A stretch of DNA of 64,000 nt from Trichinella spiralis (lineage: Eukaryota; Nematoda; Enoplea; Trichinellida; Trichinellidae), in contig CM012955.1 of the NCBI GenBank assembly GCA_000181795.3, positions 6,087,716 to 6,151,715 on the forward strand, in the 5' to 3' direction. Numbering within the stretch: position 1 is the first letter of the stretch; each line of letters opens with the position of its first letter. Positions 11,031 through 23,817 of the stretch are shown piece by piece. A model generated the notes under the pieces. It saw nothing but the letters and a program-made list of their open reading frames with translations. It did not search any database and had not been told where the DNA came from. The translations under genes and the position numbers were made by a program.

Positions 11031-13260
11031 AATGATCATTTCGTATTATTCTTCCTAATTTTATTGAAAAACAAGCGTATCTTGAATTTTAGTATACTAG
11101 TTACTTTGAAAAATGCATGTTTTGTGGTAGTGCTATTGTTGCTTTTATTTACAAGTAACAGTTAGAGTTAATTGAAAATGCATTCTGAATTTAAATTTAA
11201 TAGCAATGATGTGAATTCGAATCTTAATTCAAATTATCATTATGTGTAGCCTATTTTCATGCTTAAACAAATTCACGGTTACATCAAGGATACCACCAGG
11301 ATACAGTGGTTCCCAAAGTGCGGTCCATGGAGGCATTTCTGGATATCCACGGAGACATTCTCAGATGTCCACTCCTTCATTTTCTTTAATTTCACTTGGA
11401 ATTGCTAAGAACTGTCTGACATAACGCGCCACGTCGATGCTTCACTTACACATTCAGTTCATTCTATTCAATATAACAACTACTCTGGAACGCCTCAGAT
11501 AAGCAACCCCTTGTAAATTGTTGTTCTTCACTATCATACTGTTGATTTGTAATGGATCAACCACTTATTTCCATGGAAGCGGAACTTCATCAAAAATTCC
11601 AGACATTTCGTATAAACTCAAACCTGTGATACAGTTGCCCTTCAGCATTCCCGTTTGGGTGGTATCGGGAATGCTGAATTTGCGCGAATATTTGCCGCTT
11701 CTATCATCCAATCCTTGCCGCGAATGACGCGATCCTCTGTTTCATATTCCCTGCCTCTGATGCCATCCTTATAGTTGTATGCAACTGCCTGAAAGCTGCA
11801 TAGGATATCATAGAACCTCTCCCATAGATTTGGATGTTTAGTATTTATCCCACATTTGCTTTTTTCATTCATTCGACTGAGTGCATAACAGTCTGTCTAT
11901 AAGTTTCTGCATTCAAGATTGCCAGAAGTGGATGGACTGTCGGGTGCATCTTTTTTAAAGAGCTTTGCTATATGGAAAGTTGTTTTTTCCTTTTTTTCAT
12001 TTTTTCCAAAATTCTCTCCGACTCATAACGTACATAGTCATAAAACGACGCTCAGTATGATTAGTAATAAAACCACTGCTTAGCACACTAGCATTGTGCA
12101 TAAACAGCATGCAGGCATAGACCATTGTACGCGACTACAGTTGCATCACGCATTACGTATTCACTCAAATTTTGCTCTATTCTCACCTTGTGTTGCACTG
12201 CGCTTGCTTGGGAGAGCGCACGTTCTGCGCTTCCAGATATGTCTAGACGAGTTGCCAAGCTTGCCATCAATTTAGGAATCGTGTGACCGCAGTTGACGTG
12301 AACTAATAACCGCTTGTTCGCAGCGACCATTTTTGCTTTGCCTTAATTTTCATTTATCTTTTTCATCTTTACAACAGTAGCGGTTAGTTAGGACTCCAAA
12401 TTTGGGTAAAGGCGTTATCGCTGCATTCGGCTTTTCGATTTACGTCATTTTCACCATTGCTCTGAAAGAGGTTATTCGTTAATTGTCATCAACGCAGTGG
12501 AAACAGAAGTAGAGTTTTCGTTCACTCCGCTTCTTCCAGTAATATCAGTCACCTACTTTATTACAAATCTAAGAATAATCCAATCCGTGACCTAAACTGT
12601 TCTAAACTGACTGTATAGATAATAGGCAAACAAAAAACCGAGTGCAACAGATCATATTTATCACAAGGTTGTTACTTACGAATTCAATTTGAAATCTGCT
12701 TTCGAAATGAGACACTAAAATTCAAAAACAAGTGTAATGCTTCAATATTTCATACACATCCATTGTAAACTTACAATTGCTCATTGTTGCATAATTGTGG
12801 CACCTCATATAATTATATATAAGATCATAAGATGCTGCATTTGAATATTGTGCATAAAGATCAACAACAAATATGCGCATACAGTAAGTTGCTGTTTATT
12901 GATATTTTCGTCGTTTATGCATATTATATTTCTTTGGAGTACGGCAGTTTGATGCTGCACTTGTATGTGCAATAATATTGAATAGTTTGTTCGCTTGTTT
13001 TTCGTTTTCTTGTTCCAACAACCGATAAAGTCATTTGATGATAATAATAATAATAATGATTTGATGAACGATTTGAAAAATAATCTCAGTATGTAAAATT
13101 TGAAAAAAAAACGCTGCTTGTTCAGTGAAAAGAATAGAAAAGAAAGATCAGTGAGATCAACTGGTACTAGCACTGCTCCACGACGACTACTAGTAGTAGT
13201 TGTGGGATTGACCAATCCGATTCGTGATGCATTCGTGGAAGATGTAGTAACATTTGCAAG
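11031..13260. other. Intergenic with probable transposon debris
   Basis: No gene recognised. A plus-strand segment at 11302 (CAGTGGTTCCCAAAGTGCGG) resembles the terminal repeat of some hAT elements, but no matching right end or 8-base target duplication was found. A minus-strand frame at 11642-11872 contains TKHPNLWERFYDIL, reminiscent of the 'HPNIW' stretch of MULE/FLYWCH-type transposases. Both are weak. Confidence 0.3.
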
Positions 13261-13464
13261 ATGAATAGAAATAATAAAATTGTTCAATTAATGCGTGCTG
13301 TTTTGTCTGTTTGCTTATTATTAGCGGCAACAGCAACAACTGCAACGATGCAGTTATTCGTTGGCTTCACCGACCGATTAGAGATTGATTCAACGGGATT
13401 AATTTTCACAAAAGTGAATGAAAGTGAAAATTTATTCTTTTCGCTCTATCTCTTCTGGCAGTAG
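13261..13464 (+). CDS. Possible small secreted peptide or first exon
   Basis: A true ATG opens 67 codons beginning MNRNNKIVQLMRAVLSVCLL, then LAATATTATMQ, which has the charged start, hydrophobic core and small residues of a signal peptide. The frame ends in an AT-rich low-complexity zone. I see no family match and no clear downstream exon, so this could be a chance frame. Confidence 0.2.
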   Translation: MNRNNKIVQLMRAVLSVCLLLAATATTATMQLFVGFTDRLEIDSTGLIFTKVNESENLFFSLYLFWQ

Positions 13465-14383
13465 AGTTCACAAAACCGAGCTCTCCACGTTCAACTAACT
13501 GCCTCGTCTATTGGCAGAGAAGAACATTTTTCTCTTCAGCTTAAACCATGACGACAAAACTGTCTGTCATCATGTATGACAATAATGAAGATTTTCTTTT
13601 CTTTATCTCACAATCCCCTCGCTCGATTAATCGCAAGGAAATAAAAATAATTGTCAGAGAAAAAGCATAAAAATAAATAAATAACAACATGAGAGGATGT
13701 CAGAGGATTTGAATAATTCAAAGAAAAAAGATAAAGAAAAATAAAATTAATAAATAAAAGATAATAATAATAGGAGATTATAAACAAAATTGTAATAAAA
13801 GAAATATAGCAACCGGCCAAATCCCGAAGCAACAACGGCAAAACAACAACAACAACTGGACACCCATCGAAACAAAAGGGGCTACTTGTTGGTTGTCTGC
13901 TTCTTCTATATACTGCTGCTTGCTGCTAACAGAAAAAAAAACAAATCAACCCCTCTCCAAGCCAAGTGTAGAAATGGAAAAATAGCCAGTGACCAGTGAT
14001 GAAAATAGAAATAATAATAATAATAATAAACAGTGTGCTTCAAGAGAATAATAATAATAATGATGATGATGATGATGATGATGAAAAATTCGATGCAAGT
14101 GTTAGGAGAATAATTTTGAAAACAAAATAACAAAAAAGAAGTACAATAAAGGCTGTGTGTGTGTGGTGTGTGTATGTAGACTTCGGGCACAAACTAGACG
14201 GCACTGTATTTTCAAATGACAGTGTACAGTAAGTTATGTATAAAAGGTAAAAATAAAAAATATTAATAATAAATAGTAATTAATTAAAGATCGTTGAAGA
14301 GAAAACCAAAAGAAGAAGGAGAAGAGGCCGGTAAAGGATAGTTGAAAATAAATGATAAGACGATGGAAATGGAGATGTAAAAA
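13465..14383. repeat. Low-complexity 3' region of the phosphatase gene
   Basis: Mostly A-rich and trinucleotide low-complexity sequence: ATA repeats near 14005-14028, then ATA changing to ATG repeats at about 14048-14092, and a TG run near 14155-14172. It lies just 3' of the minus-strand phosphatase stop codon and probably includes its 3' UTR. Confidence 0.5.
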
Positions 14384-17300
14384 TTATAATGGCTTTTGTT
14401 CGACCTGCGCAATCACACCGAGCGGATCATAAACACCGTTGCACTCTGAATAGTGATAAAGCACTGGAGACGTGGAACGACGGTTCGACCCCTTCAATAC
14501 TGTATAGACGTTGTCCGCAGTGGCCAGTTTGTCCAACAAAGGAAGCAAATCCAACAACTCTGTGTCATGCAAATCATCGAACCAAGACTGCACAGGAACC
14601 TTAAATGAAATGCGTGTTTTTCTTCTTCTGCTTTGCTTTCGTCAATACAAAAATTTCATTCTTATCATTACTGATAATAGTAATATTATGGGGAAAAAAA
14701 TTTCGATATTAAAATATACGTACAGCATTGTCCGGATGAAAGGCATACGATGCAGGTGAATTGTCCACAATGAGCACGTGCTTCAAATCGCGCCCCAGCC
14801 GATTCAAGTCCTAAGAACAAACAAACAAACAAACAAACAATAAATAAATAAATACGATAATAATGAACGGAAAACTCACTTTTACATAATTGCCTTTGTG
14901 AAACACGCACGCTTCACGAAACAGTCGAGACCGGAACACACCCCACCGGTCCAGCAAGTCTGCAACCGGATCCGCGTACTTAAAAATAAACAACCCATAC
15001 AGCTTATTAATATATATATATATATACGGAAAATCATTTTATCCAAGAAACAAACAACAACAACAACAATAGCTACTATTACTACTACTGCTATTACAAC
15101 TAACTAACTAACCTTTGCCAGACTAGCAGTAAAAAGAATGCACTCAAAATTGGCGCTAATCTGCTGCAAAAACTCGTCAACGTACGGACGTTTGAGAACG
15201 TATACCTGAAAACAATGGATAAATTTTTGAAAAAAAAAAGAAATTTTTTGAAATAATTAATAAATTCCCAAAGAAACAACAGCTCGCTCACCTGATGAAC
15301 GACACCGTCAATTTCAACAGGAATTACAAAATCTGGATTCTTCACAGGCTATGGAATTTCAGCAACAACAAAAAAGTAGTTATTATTTTTTCCAAATTAG
15401 CATAATAAAATAAATCAAAAACCTTGAAAGAACTGTGAACGAGCGTTTCGTCAAGATCAACAATAAGACACTTTTTGTTCACGTCACTGGGATGCACTGG
15501 AGGCAATAGCAGCCTCTCGGACGACGACTGCGAAAAAAAACAACAACAAAATTAATTAATTAATTAATTAGTTTGTTTAATATCATCGTGGCGATTGGAA
15601 AAATATTTTTGGAAAAAATTAAGAAAAAAAAAAACATACCGCGTGCACATTATTTTCGGAATGCCTGGACGTGAAGTGGCTGTTTTGAAATTCCGACTGC
15701 AACGGGGCGGCGCTTTCGACCGGCTTCAAGCCGAAACAGCAGAACAATCCACGAAACACCTTCGGTACCCGCAACTTCCTTTCCACCACTTCGCAACGAT
15801 TTTTCTCTAAACCAGCGAAACAAAAAAAAATATGCATATATAAAAATAGCCCCACCCCTCTCCACAACCGCCAATCAATTGGTAAAATTCTTCAACGAAT
15901 AATAAAGTACTCACACAAAAAAATGGAACTGAACCGAACAAAAGAAAAGACAGATAATTCAAAAATTTTCACAAAACGTGCACTAGAAGTAGAAGATGTT
16001 GTTGGCAGAATTTTCGGTATAAATGCTAAGGTAGGGTAAAATTGAATTTTCAACTGCTTGACAAAACAGCAATCGATCAACAACCGCAACAGCTGCAGGA
16101 AGCAAACGCGGCTGCTTCACTTCAAACTCTACTCTCACACAAGGCGCACAATTTGAAATAAACGTCAGAAATTTCGAAAACCTACTCAAATAGTTTTCCT
16201 TTCCCAAATACACAACCCCATCCGATCAGTTTTAGGTTGGATTCTTGTCGATCATTTTCAAAAGCAAAATTCTACTCACTCCTTCAATCAAAATAAATAT
16301 TAAAATAAATTACTGAACACACTATATATTATTAATTATTGGACTTTTTCACTGGTGGTAAATCCCAAAACACCATTAATTTCGATAACAATCAGTGAAC
16401 TCTAATCCTGGAATAATGGGAAAAAATGAACTAATGAATACAGTAAAGCAGTGCACAAATAAGCATACAGACGACAACAACAACAACAGCGTACGGGATT
16501 GAAAAAAAAACAGCTCAAGTTGAGCACAGAAATGAGGAAGAAATTTTGGCTTCATGAACACAGACGAACTGCAATATAATAAAGAAAATAATAAGAACTT
16601 GATTAAATTGTGAATAGAAGAAAAAAAGTCGAAAGAGAACGAAAGTCAACCTGAACAACAATAACAATGATAATAATAATAATAATTTCACAGATGGAAA
16701 CTGAAAGAATAGAACTAAATGTGAATCGAACAACAACACATTGATTTATTTACTGGAAAAAATAAAATTCTTCAATAATAACTGAAATTATGTACCAATT
16801 TTTACTCGCATTTCTTTCCATTAGTGAACGTGTAATTCTGTCCGCAGGTGCTGCAACGAAAAATACTCAAAAAACAACAACGACAATTTGGATGATATTC
16901 TGCTATTTGTTGTTACTACCACCTACTACTGCTAGTATCAATATGAATATATTAATATAATTACTGTTACTACCTCTGCTGCTGCTGCCCGAAGCCAAAC
17001 AACTAACAGACACCAAACGCGCCCAGTTTCACCGGCACATAATCGACGAAATAAACAAAGCATTTTTCAAACAACCAGATTTTACAGAAACAAAAACCAG
17101 CGTACGTACATAGCGCAGTTTGAAAAATCAAGCAGCGGCCAGTCAAAAGCCACTTCTCGACGGTAATTAAGACAGCGTGAAAATTGTTGGCAAATTTTAA
17201 AAAGCTGCGTACAATAAATACGTCAAACCAGCCCAGCCTGCTGTAAAGCGGGCGGGCGTGTCCCCAAAGGCCGAAAAATTGAATACTGAACAACAACAAC

Positions 17301-19026
17301 AACAACAACAACAGCATGAAAAATAAAATCGACCAGCTCCGATGACTACTACTAGTAGCTTGGCTTACAAGTGGTCAGATTTTCCATTCGACCGCTACAA
17401 AAATCAATCGTCACACAAACAACGCTGTCGTTCAATTGAAATTTAATTCTACATCGCTGGTTCGATATTTTGCACAAAAGAAAAACCCTCTTCCAACCTC
17501 CGGACACCAATTTACTACTGTAACCAACGAACCATACTGTACGATTTGGTTTTTTCTTTGATTTTGTTAATTCAAAACAATTTATAGTAAAGGATGAAAA
17601 AAAAATTTTCTTTATCCATTTCAAATTCTGCATTTGCACTTTACAAAAAAAATTAAAAAAAAAATATTTTTTTTAATACCAAAAAAAAATTCTCAACTAC
17701 AGTAAGCTACAATAAATAGTTCAAGTACAAAAGAACGAAAAATTAACTCATCAATTAATTAAACGGAAAATTCCTTTCTGTTGACCTACAAAAAAAAACA
17801 TATCGCAAAATCAGCTGCATTGAAATTCAATTCTACGCTTTGAATGCAACAAACTGTGTTTGCCAAAATGTTGACACACGTTGAAAGCTGTCGATGACTC
17901 ACAATTGAAAAATAGACAATTATTATGATTAGTCGCTTATTTGTTGCTTAACAATTTTACAAGTGTTGAAAAGTCCAAAATCACGTCAAACAGCAACAAC
18001 AACAACAACAACAAGTGTCAAAGTTGCAAAATAGAAATTGTCAATATGAATTGTTCGTTTGATTGGAAAAATGTGAAAATTTATTCACAACTTTCATTAT
18101 AAGATTATAATTGAAAATTGCATTTCAAATACTGCCAAATCAACACTTACTGGTGGTGCGCCTATTTTGAAAAAAAGGCCAAAGAACTCGAACCGGACCG
18201 GCTGTATTATTAGTATTATTATTGTTGTTGTTGTTATTAGCTGCAGCAGAAGTAGCTTGAACGTAACGACGACGCCTGGGCTTCCTGCGCAGACGTCTTC
18301 TACAACTGCGTTGCCAGTAGAAAATAATCCCGGATCGACGATCCTCGTAACGATGCCAGCGATCCAACTGGCGCCCAGGTTCCAAATGCAAGCCACGCCG
18401 ACCGACGTGACGTCGACCACGACCCCTGACGTGGACGACCATCGACGACCGACGCCCCAACGCCAACGCTGTCCGGACTCGTCGACCGGCCACTGGCCGG
18501 CGGTAATTGTTCACAATCCGTACACGGCCCAGTCGAACTCGACAAAACGGACCACTGACCAATGTCCACAGAAGACGAACCGAAGAGCCGTCGACGACAG
18601 ACAGCACGTTTCAAATCAAATCACCAACACTCGTGATCACACAACAAACAATGACATTTTAGCAGTTATTGAAAATATCTACTGATAGATGATAAATAAT
18701 CATAATCATAACGACGACCACATCGACGACAACCTTCTTCTTCTTCTTCTTTTCACTTCTTTATTTACAACTGATATTTCTATTAAAAACTTTCTCTTCT
18801 TCTTCTTCAGAACTACCCAATCCCCTATGACGACCATCAAAACGACAACGACGACACAACCAGACCGCTGTCACACATGCACACGTGTGTGACGTCACCA
18901 TGCGCGCATGACATACGTATGCAAACAACACAACTCTTATTATTATTATTATTATAATCGACTCTCTCTCTCGCTCTCTTTCTTTCTCTATACATCCATC
19001 TACACATACATATAGATATATATATA

Positions 19027-19090
<64 letters not shown>

Positions 19091-21065
19091 CTTCTTGCTT
19101 TTGCTGATGTGCCACCACTTATACTATTATTATCAGCATTATTATTATTATTACTAAAGCTATTACTATTGCTGCTGCTGCTGCTACTACTACTAATACC
19201 ACCATCAGAACTAGTACTTTCTGCTTTCCACCAACGCATTGCACAAATGCACAACATTCAATACACCAGTCTTCAACCGGAACATAAATTCCGTTGTTGC
19301 CAATTTTGAACACAACACAAACTCTTCCGGCATCCGCCTTCTTCTGTGTACTCTGTTGCTCATTTTCAACACATCCACTTGTCAATCGTCCAATCATACG
19401 AACCGATTGCACACAACATCAATTATTTGCAATTCTACCTCATTTTTCTTCCCATCACACCACCACCACCACCACCATCAACCATCAACCATCAACTCCT
19501 CCCGTTAACAAAACAAAATTCATCCAAAATGCACAATCAAATACTTGATCATTTCATACTGTATTTTTTTTTATTGAAGATCAAACTTTATACCACAATG
19601 ACGTCAGTTGAAAACTTTTTGTTTCACCAGTTGATCATATCAATTAGAATTAAAAAATTATTTATTATTTCGCTGGCAAAACAGGTCGTCCAGATTTGCT
19701 CTATTCCAACATAATTAATAAATGAAATGACAAATAATTAATGGTCAGAGTAGAGCAGAAAAATAAAAAATAATATAATAGATTAATTAGAAAAATAAAA
19801 TCAATATTAATAGTGAAATATAATTTTCTTAATTTTTATCGTGAAATGTTTTATTTAAAATTACACCTGCCATCTGATGAAACATACTCTCAAGTTGGAC
19901 ATCCGTTACTGCAGCATGAACTGCATAAACAAAACCAACTCGTCAATAAATCAAAAAAAGAAAAATAAATAAAGATTACTCATTTTGTTGTCATTCAAAA
20001 AATATACATTTCAGTCACAATGGAAATCAAAATGTTCCACAATTAGATTAATTAATTAATTAATAATAAAATAACACGTCATTTTCGTTTTATTCAACCG
20101 TATCCGGCAAATTCAAATATTATTATCACACCTATGTTACTTTTTATTTTGCGCCATGGAAAATTAAAACCCATGTCATCGAAAAATCCCCCTCCCCATC
20201 AAAAAAAAATAAAATTTTTTTTATTTGTCTTTTTTCCAATCGCGCAATGCTGACAAATAAAAATAGAGGAGTACTGTAGAATTGTGTTTTTTTTATCGAT
20301 TACCTTCTCATCACAATTTACAACTTTCACACAGAAGTTGCGAGTAAAAAGTAGTAGAAAAAACTGAAGAAAAAGAAAAAAACGACAAGCACCGTTGCGA
20401 AAAATTGCAACAAAAAGTCGAGCGTGTTGAAGCGAACGCTTTCGACGTTGTTCAATCAAATGTGCAAAAGGGACAAAAAGCGAATTAAAGGAAAATAGAA
20501 AAAAAAAATTTTTTTTCCACCGGTCGTTTTTATGCATCCCCAAAACACGCAACAGCCGACTGCTTGTTGTCGCTAATTTTAGAAAAGCACAAACGCGAGC
20601 ACGGATGTCACGCATATTTTTCTCCCAATACGATTCGACGAAAAATCCATTCATTCATAATTGCTTTGTTGTCGTTGTTGTTGATCTTTTTTTTTGAATT
20701 CTTTTGAATGATTTTTCCAAATTTATACTGCTACATTAATTGGTTTCTGTTTGATAAAATTCAAAGAGGAAAAGTGAAAATTCAACAACACCCTCCCTAC
20801 AGTGCCTAAGACAGAAAATGCTAGAAGATGAAGAAGCTTGCTTGTCAATTTCTCCAACTTTAGTCAAAAATTCTACTACTGATAAAAAAATACTAAATAT
20901 ATTTCTGTTGATATAATTTTCCATTTGAAAATATTCCTCTTTCTCATTCAATAATAATAATAATAATAGCAACGTTCAATACTACTTACTTGTGTTGGAT
21001 ACAATTTCAAATTTTTCCAATGGCAAATATTCGTCGCCATGCACGTCCAATTCCAAGTGAGACAT
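14384..21065 (-). CDS. CTD small phosphatase-like protein (SCP/CTDSPL family)
   Basis: HAD-type protein serine phosphatase of the SCP family, whose members act on the RNA polymerase II C-terminal domain and other phosphoproteins. Exons: 20990-21065, 15640-15806, 15423-15527, 15292-15348, 15113-15205, 14880-14978, 14724-14810, 14384-14599. They join in frame to 299 residues. The N-terminus ([16 protein letters not shown]) is followed by a Cys-pair segment (FRGLFCCFG, a probable palmitoylation site as in vertebrate SCPs). The FCP1-homology domain starts with the catalytic [16 protein letters not shown] and continues with [42 protein letters not shown], then [15 protein letters not shown] and [18 protein letters not shown]. 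All catalytic HAD motifs are intact. The C-terminus extends about 35 residues beyond the vertebrate end. Intron 1 is 5.2 kb and contains an alternative first exon (18151-18442). Confidence 0.92.
15551..15580. repeat. AATT tetranucleotide repeat
   Basis: Run of AATT units inside a phosphatase intron. Confidence 0.8.
17286..17313. repeat. CAA microsatellite
   Basis: Uninterrupted CAA repeat in the large phosphatase intron. A second CAA run lies near 17993-18013. Confidence 0.85.
18151..18442 (-). CDS. Candidate alternative first exon of the CTD phosphatase
   Basis: An open minus-strand frame starts at ATG 18442 ([11 protein letters not shown]...) and ends at a strong donor (ACCACCA|GTAAGT). 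It ends in the same phase (one base, A) as the first exon at 20990-21065, so both can join the exon at 15640-15806. The 97 codons are Arg-rich ([13 protein letters not shown]), include an Asn run, and end near FFQNRRTT. The isoform would have 371 residues with a basic N-terminus. The frame extends upstream without another ATG to a TGA near 18611, so it might also be internal to a longer transcript. It lies in a locally GC-rich patch (18240-18600). The opposite strand is also open here but has no splice support. Confidence 0.4.
19018..19086. repeat. TA/TG dinucleotide microsatellite
   Basis: A short TA run followed by about 28 TG units. It lies in the long first intron of the phosphatase gene. 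Open frames reading His-Thr or Val-Cys through it are artefacts. Confidence 0.95.
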
Positions 21066-21184
21066 GTCGAAAATGAACACCACACAACAGCACACAACGA
21101 CGTCAAATTAACAACGTCCGGCGCCGGCCAGTCTAACATCAAGACGGCCAGCAATAGTCGAATAGAAATCCATGCTACGGGCAC
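21066..21184 (-). promoter_or_regulatory. 5' UTR of the phosphatase with a short upstream ORF
   Basis: A 3' splice site (GGCTTTTTGACAG) begins the exon at 21184. Between it and the start codon at 21065 lies an upstream ATG (21173) opening a 21-codon frame that ends at TAA, in frame with the main start. It could lower or condition translation of the main frame. Confidence 0.45.
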
Positions 21185-21727
21185 CTGTCAAAAAGCCAAA
21201 TGGATATAATAATTCATATGTATATAAATGTGTGTATTTATGTATACAAAAACGGTAAACGGTTTGAATTAGTCACGTTTGCTTGTTATTATTATTATTT
21301 TTTAAATTATTTATTGTAATCGTCGTGGGTTGGTTACTTGATTATTTGCATTCCCCTCTTTTTCGTCAGTCTGCATGCATGCTGTTGAGAAAATGAAAAG
21401 CGCAACAAAGGCAAGAAAGAATGACTTGGCTGCTGCCAGTTGAAGCGCATTCTGCTCATAAAATGCAACTACCTTCTGCACACCTCTCTGCACAAACCAA
21501 TCAAATCTCATCAATCATTTTTTCTTTGAAGGAACAAAGCACACTTTTAACTATTTATCCACAATTGAATAAATACAAATTTACATACAAAATATACAAA
21601 AATTTTAGCTAAGAATAATTAGCATAAAAAAAAGAAGGAAAAAATAGAAGAAGAAAAGGAAGAGGAAGAAGAAAGTATGACTGAGTGAGTGAAAGAGAAG
21701 AGAGAAAAAGAAAAACAGACATAACAA

Positions 21728-21800
21728 CAGCCAGCCAGTCAGTCAGTTAGCTTAGTAGCTAGCTAGCTAGTTAGCTAGATAGGTAGTCAGTTAGCTTTCA
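21728..21800. repeat. Short tandem stretch of CAGT and TAGC units
   Basis: Consecutive CAGC/CAGT units run into repeated TAGC and TAGT units, a compound tetranucleotide repeat. Confidence 0.75.
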
Positions 21801-23779
21801 GTCGACACGTCTGCGTCCTTTCCGTTTTCCATTCAATCATGTCGCAGCTCCACTGCTAAAGCTGTGCAAACAATTAATTTTGTTCAACCGTTGCATCCGT
21901 TTGAAATGACCAATCAGAGAATTTTGTCAAATAAGAGAAACAAATCTAACTCTTAGCGATAAAGTGAAATAAGCATATATACTACACATATAATTGGAAG
22001 AATGAAAAGAATAAAAACCTCTCGTTAATAATAATAATAATAACAAGGTGTCATTTTGCAAAGTGGTTGACGATGATGAGACTAATGAGATTGTCGGTGG
22101 TCATTCATTATTTTCCACCAAATGAGCCAAATTATCCAAGCTCCCCACTGAGCTGTGAAGCGGATCTGATTTTGTCAAAGCACCCAACATATACGTAGAA
22201 CCTGACCACACACACACACTTAATCACTGCTCACACTGACCTGATCAAACGCTTCTTGCGGATGTTGTTTGCGCACGACCAACCACTGCAAAGTTGATAC
22301 AATCCACTGAATCACACGTACAATTCACTGTTACAGTAATTAATGATTTTGAAACAAAAACAACCTACGATAATTATTATAATTACGCAGGTACCTTTTC
22401 TTTTCTGTTAAAGTATACACAATAACCAGAAATACGAGTGCATTGAAAACATCATCAACAATATCAAAAATCAGTTGCTCGATGATATTATTTTTATATG
22501 CAGAAAAAAAAATAACAAAATCGAATTCCATACATTATTCACATTCTGAATCACGACCTATTGCACATCGAATAAAAATAATCAATGTGTGCGTACGATT
22601 TGGTTGGTAGTGAAATGTTCGTTTTTTTTCTCTCAAAATGAAAGTATTTTTTCAAACAACACAAAATACACAACACTGAATACAACTAACTGAACCGTAA
22701 GTAAAAACTGTTGAACCGATTATTCGATTAAAACTATACCCACTGTAATGATAAGTATTTTAAATTGAACATGCAGCATGTTTTTCAGTATTTACGAAAG
22801 CATTAGTTCACGTCAATTACACTAATAGCAGTTGGGATTAAAATTCAAAGACAAAAAGCAAAAAGATATAAAATATAAAACAAAGCATACGCTTGAAAGG
22901 GGCAGAAAAATCGTCACGCCGCGTACGTGAAAAAGGGATCAACGTCATTATTAAAATTAAAATTAAAAGAAAAATCGAAACTTATCATCTGAATTCATCG
23001 TGCAAAGTGCATTTTTCTACCGGTGAAAAAATTGCACATGTGCTACTTTGCATTTTGACAGTGGACGAAAACAATATTGCGTATCAAAAAGCGCCAACCA
23101 ATATGTGCAGATCAAAAACAAATCAAACCAAACCAAATGCTGCTTTTCCACACTCTAGTCAATTTTCTCTATATGCGAACTTTTTATTCAAATTGAAAAG
23201 AAAAGAAAAGCAAGCTTATAGACATTATGAACAAAACAACATTCATGCAATGGACGAGCATATCGTGTTACAGATGAAAAATAATCATCCCTATTGATCA
23301 CTTTAGCGTGCTCATCATTAGCATTAATCCACGAACGCTGACTTTACACTGGTTTCAAATGCATAATCGCATATGAAATGTGAAAATATAATGGAAAAAA
23401 GAAATTTCTTTTTTTCAATTTACTAGCCCCATACACATTTAGTCTGCGAATGCAAAATATATACATATATATAGTAACCAATGTAACTCAGTGTAAAAAT
23501 TGTAAGCTGATCAAAGTGATACAGAAAATGCTTTGTGTGAAAGCCATTCACGAAAATGTGCCCCATTTAAACACATCTTCCACTTTTCCAACTTTGATTT
23601 ACATCTGTTCTGAAACGTTACCTTGAGGCAGAAAAGCATATTTATGCATTTTATCTCAAGTTAATTTCATCTATTTATCTGAGGCTATGGAGAAACTATT
23701 TCTCACGAGCTATAATACACATGATAATATAAAAAGAAATAAAGTGTAGCTCAGAAAGTAATTTAAAAATTGAATAAAG

Positions 23780-23782
<3 letters not shown>

Positions 23783-23813
<31 letters not shown>
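23783..23813. repeat. TA dinucleotide microsatellite
   Basis: About 15 TA units followed by a CT-rich tail. Confidence 0.9.

Positions 23814-23817
<4 letters not shown>

Noticed and set aside
11642-11872. MULE-like fragment with an HPNLW motif
   Set aside because: Only a short motif resembles the family; no catalytic residues or neighbouring blocks were seen.
11302-12077. Possible hAT element from a CAGTGGTTCCC terminal-repeat-like start
   Set aside because: The only candidate right end (AAACCACTG near 12069) matches poorly and the flanking 8 bases do not form a target duplication.
13906-14190. Minus-strand frame with poly-Ile and poly-Tyr
   Set aside because: Produced by ATA/ATG microsatellites in the 3' region of the phosphatase gene.
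18167-18685. Plus-strand open frame of 172 codons with a hydrophobic start and Thr-rich body
   Set aside because: It lies opposite the Arg-rich minus-strand exon, which has a strong donor in the right phase for the phosphatase. The plus frame has no splice support or family match. It is probably a by-product of the GC-rich patch.
19000-19257. Frames reading His-Thr or Val-Cys repeats
   Set aside because: Direct translation of the TG microsatellite; not coding.
20948-21184. Minus-strand frame that looks like a signal peptide and runs to the first phosphatase donor
   Set aside because: It is open between the same splice sites but ends in the wrong phase for the next exon. The frame starting at ATG 21065 fits.
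22893-23297. 134-codon plus-strand frame
   Set aside because: Starts with TTG, very Lys/Asn-rich as expected in A-rich DNA, and resembles no family.
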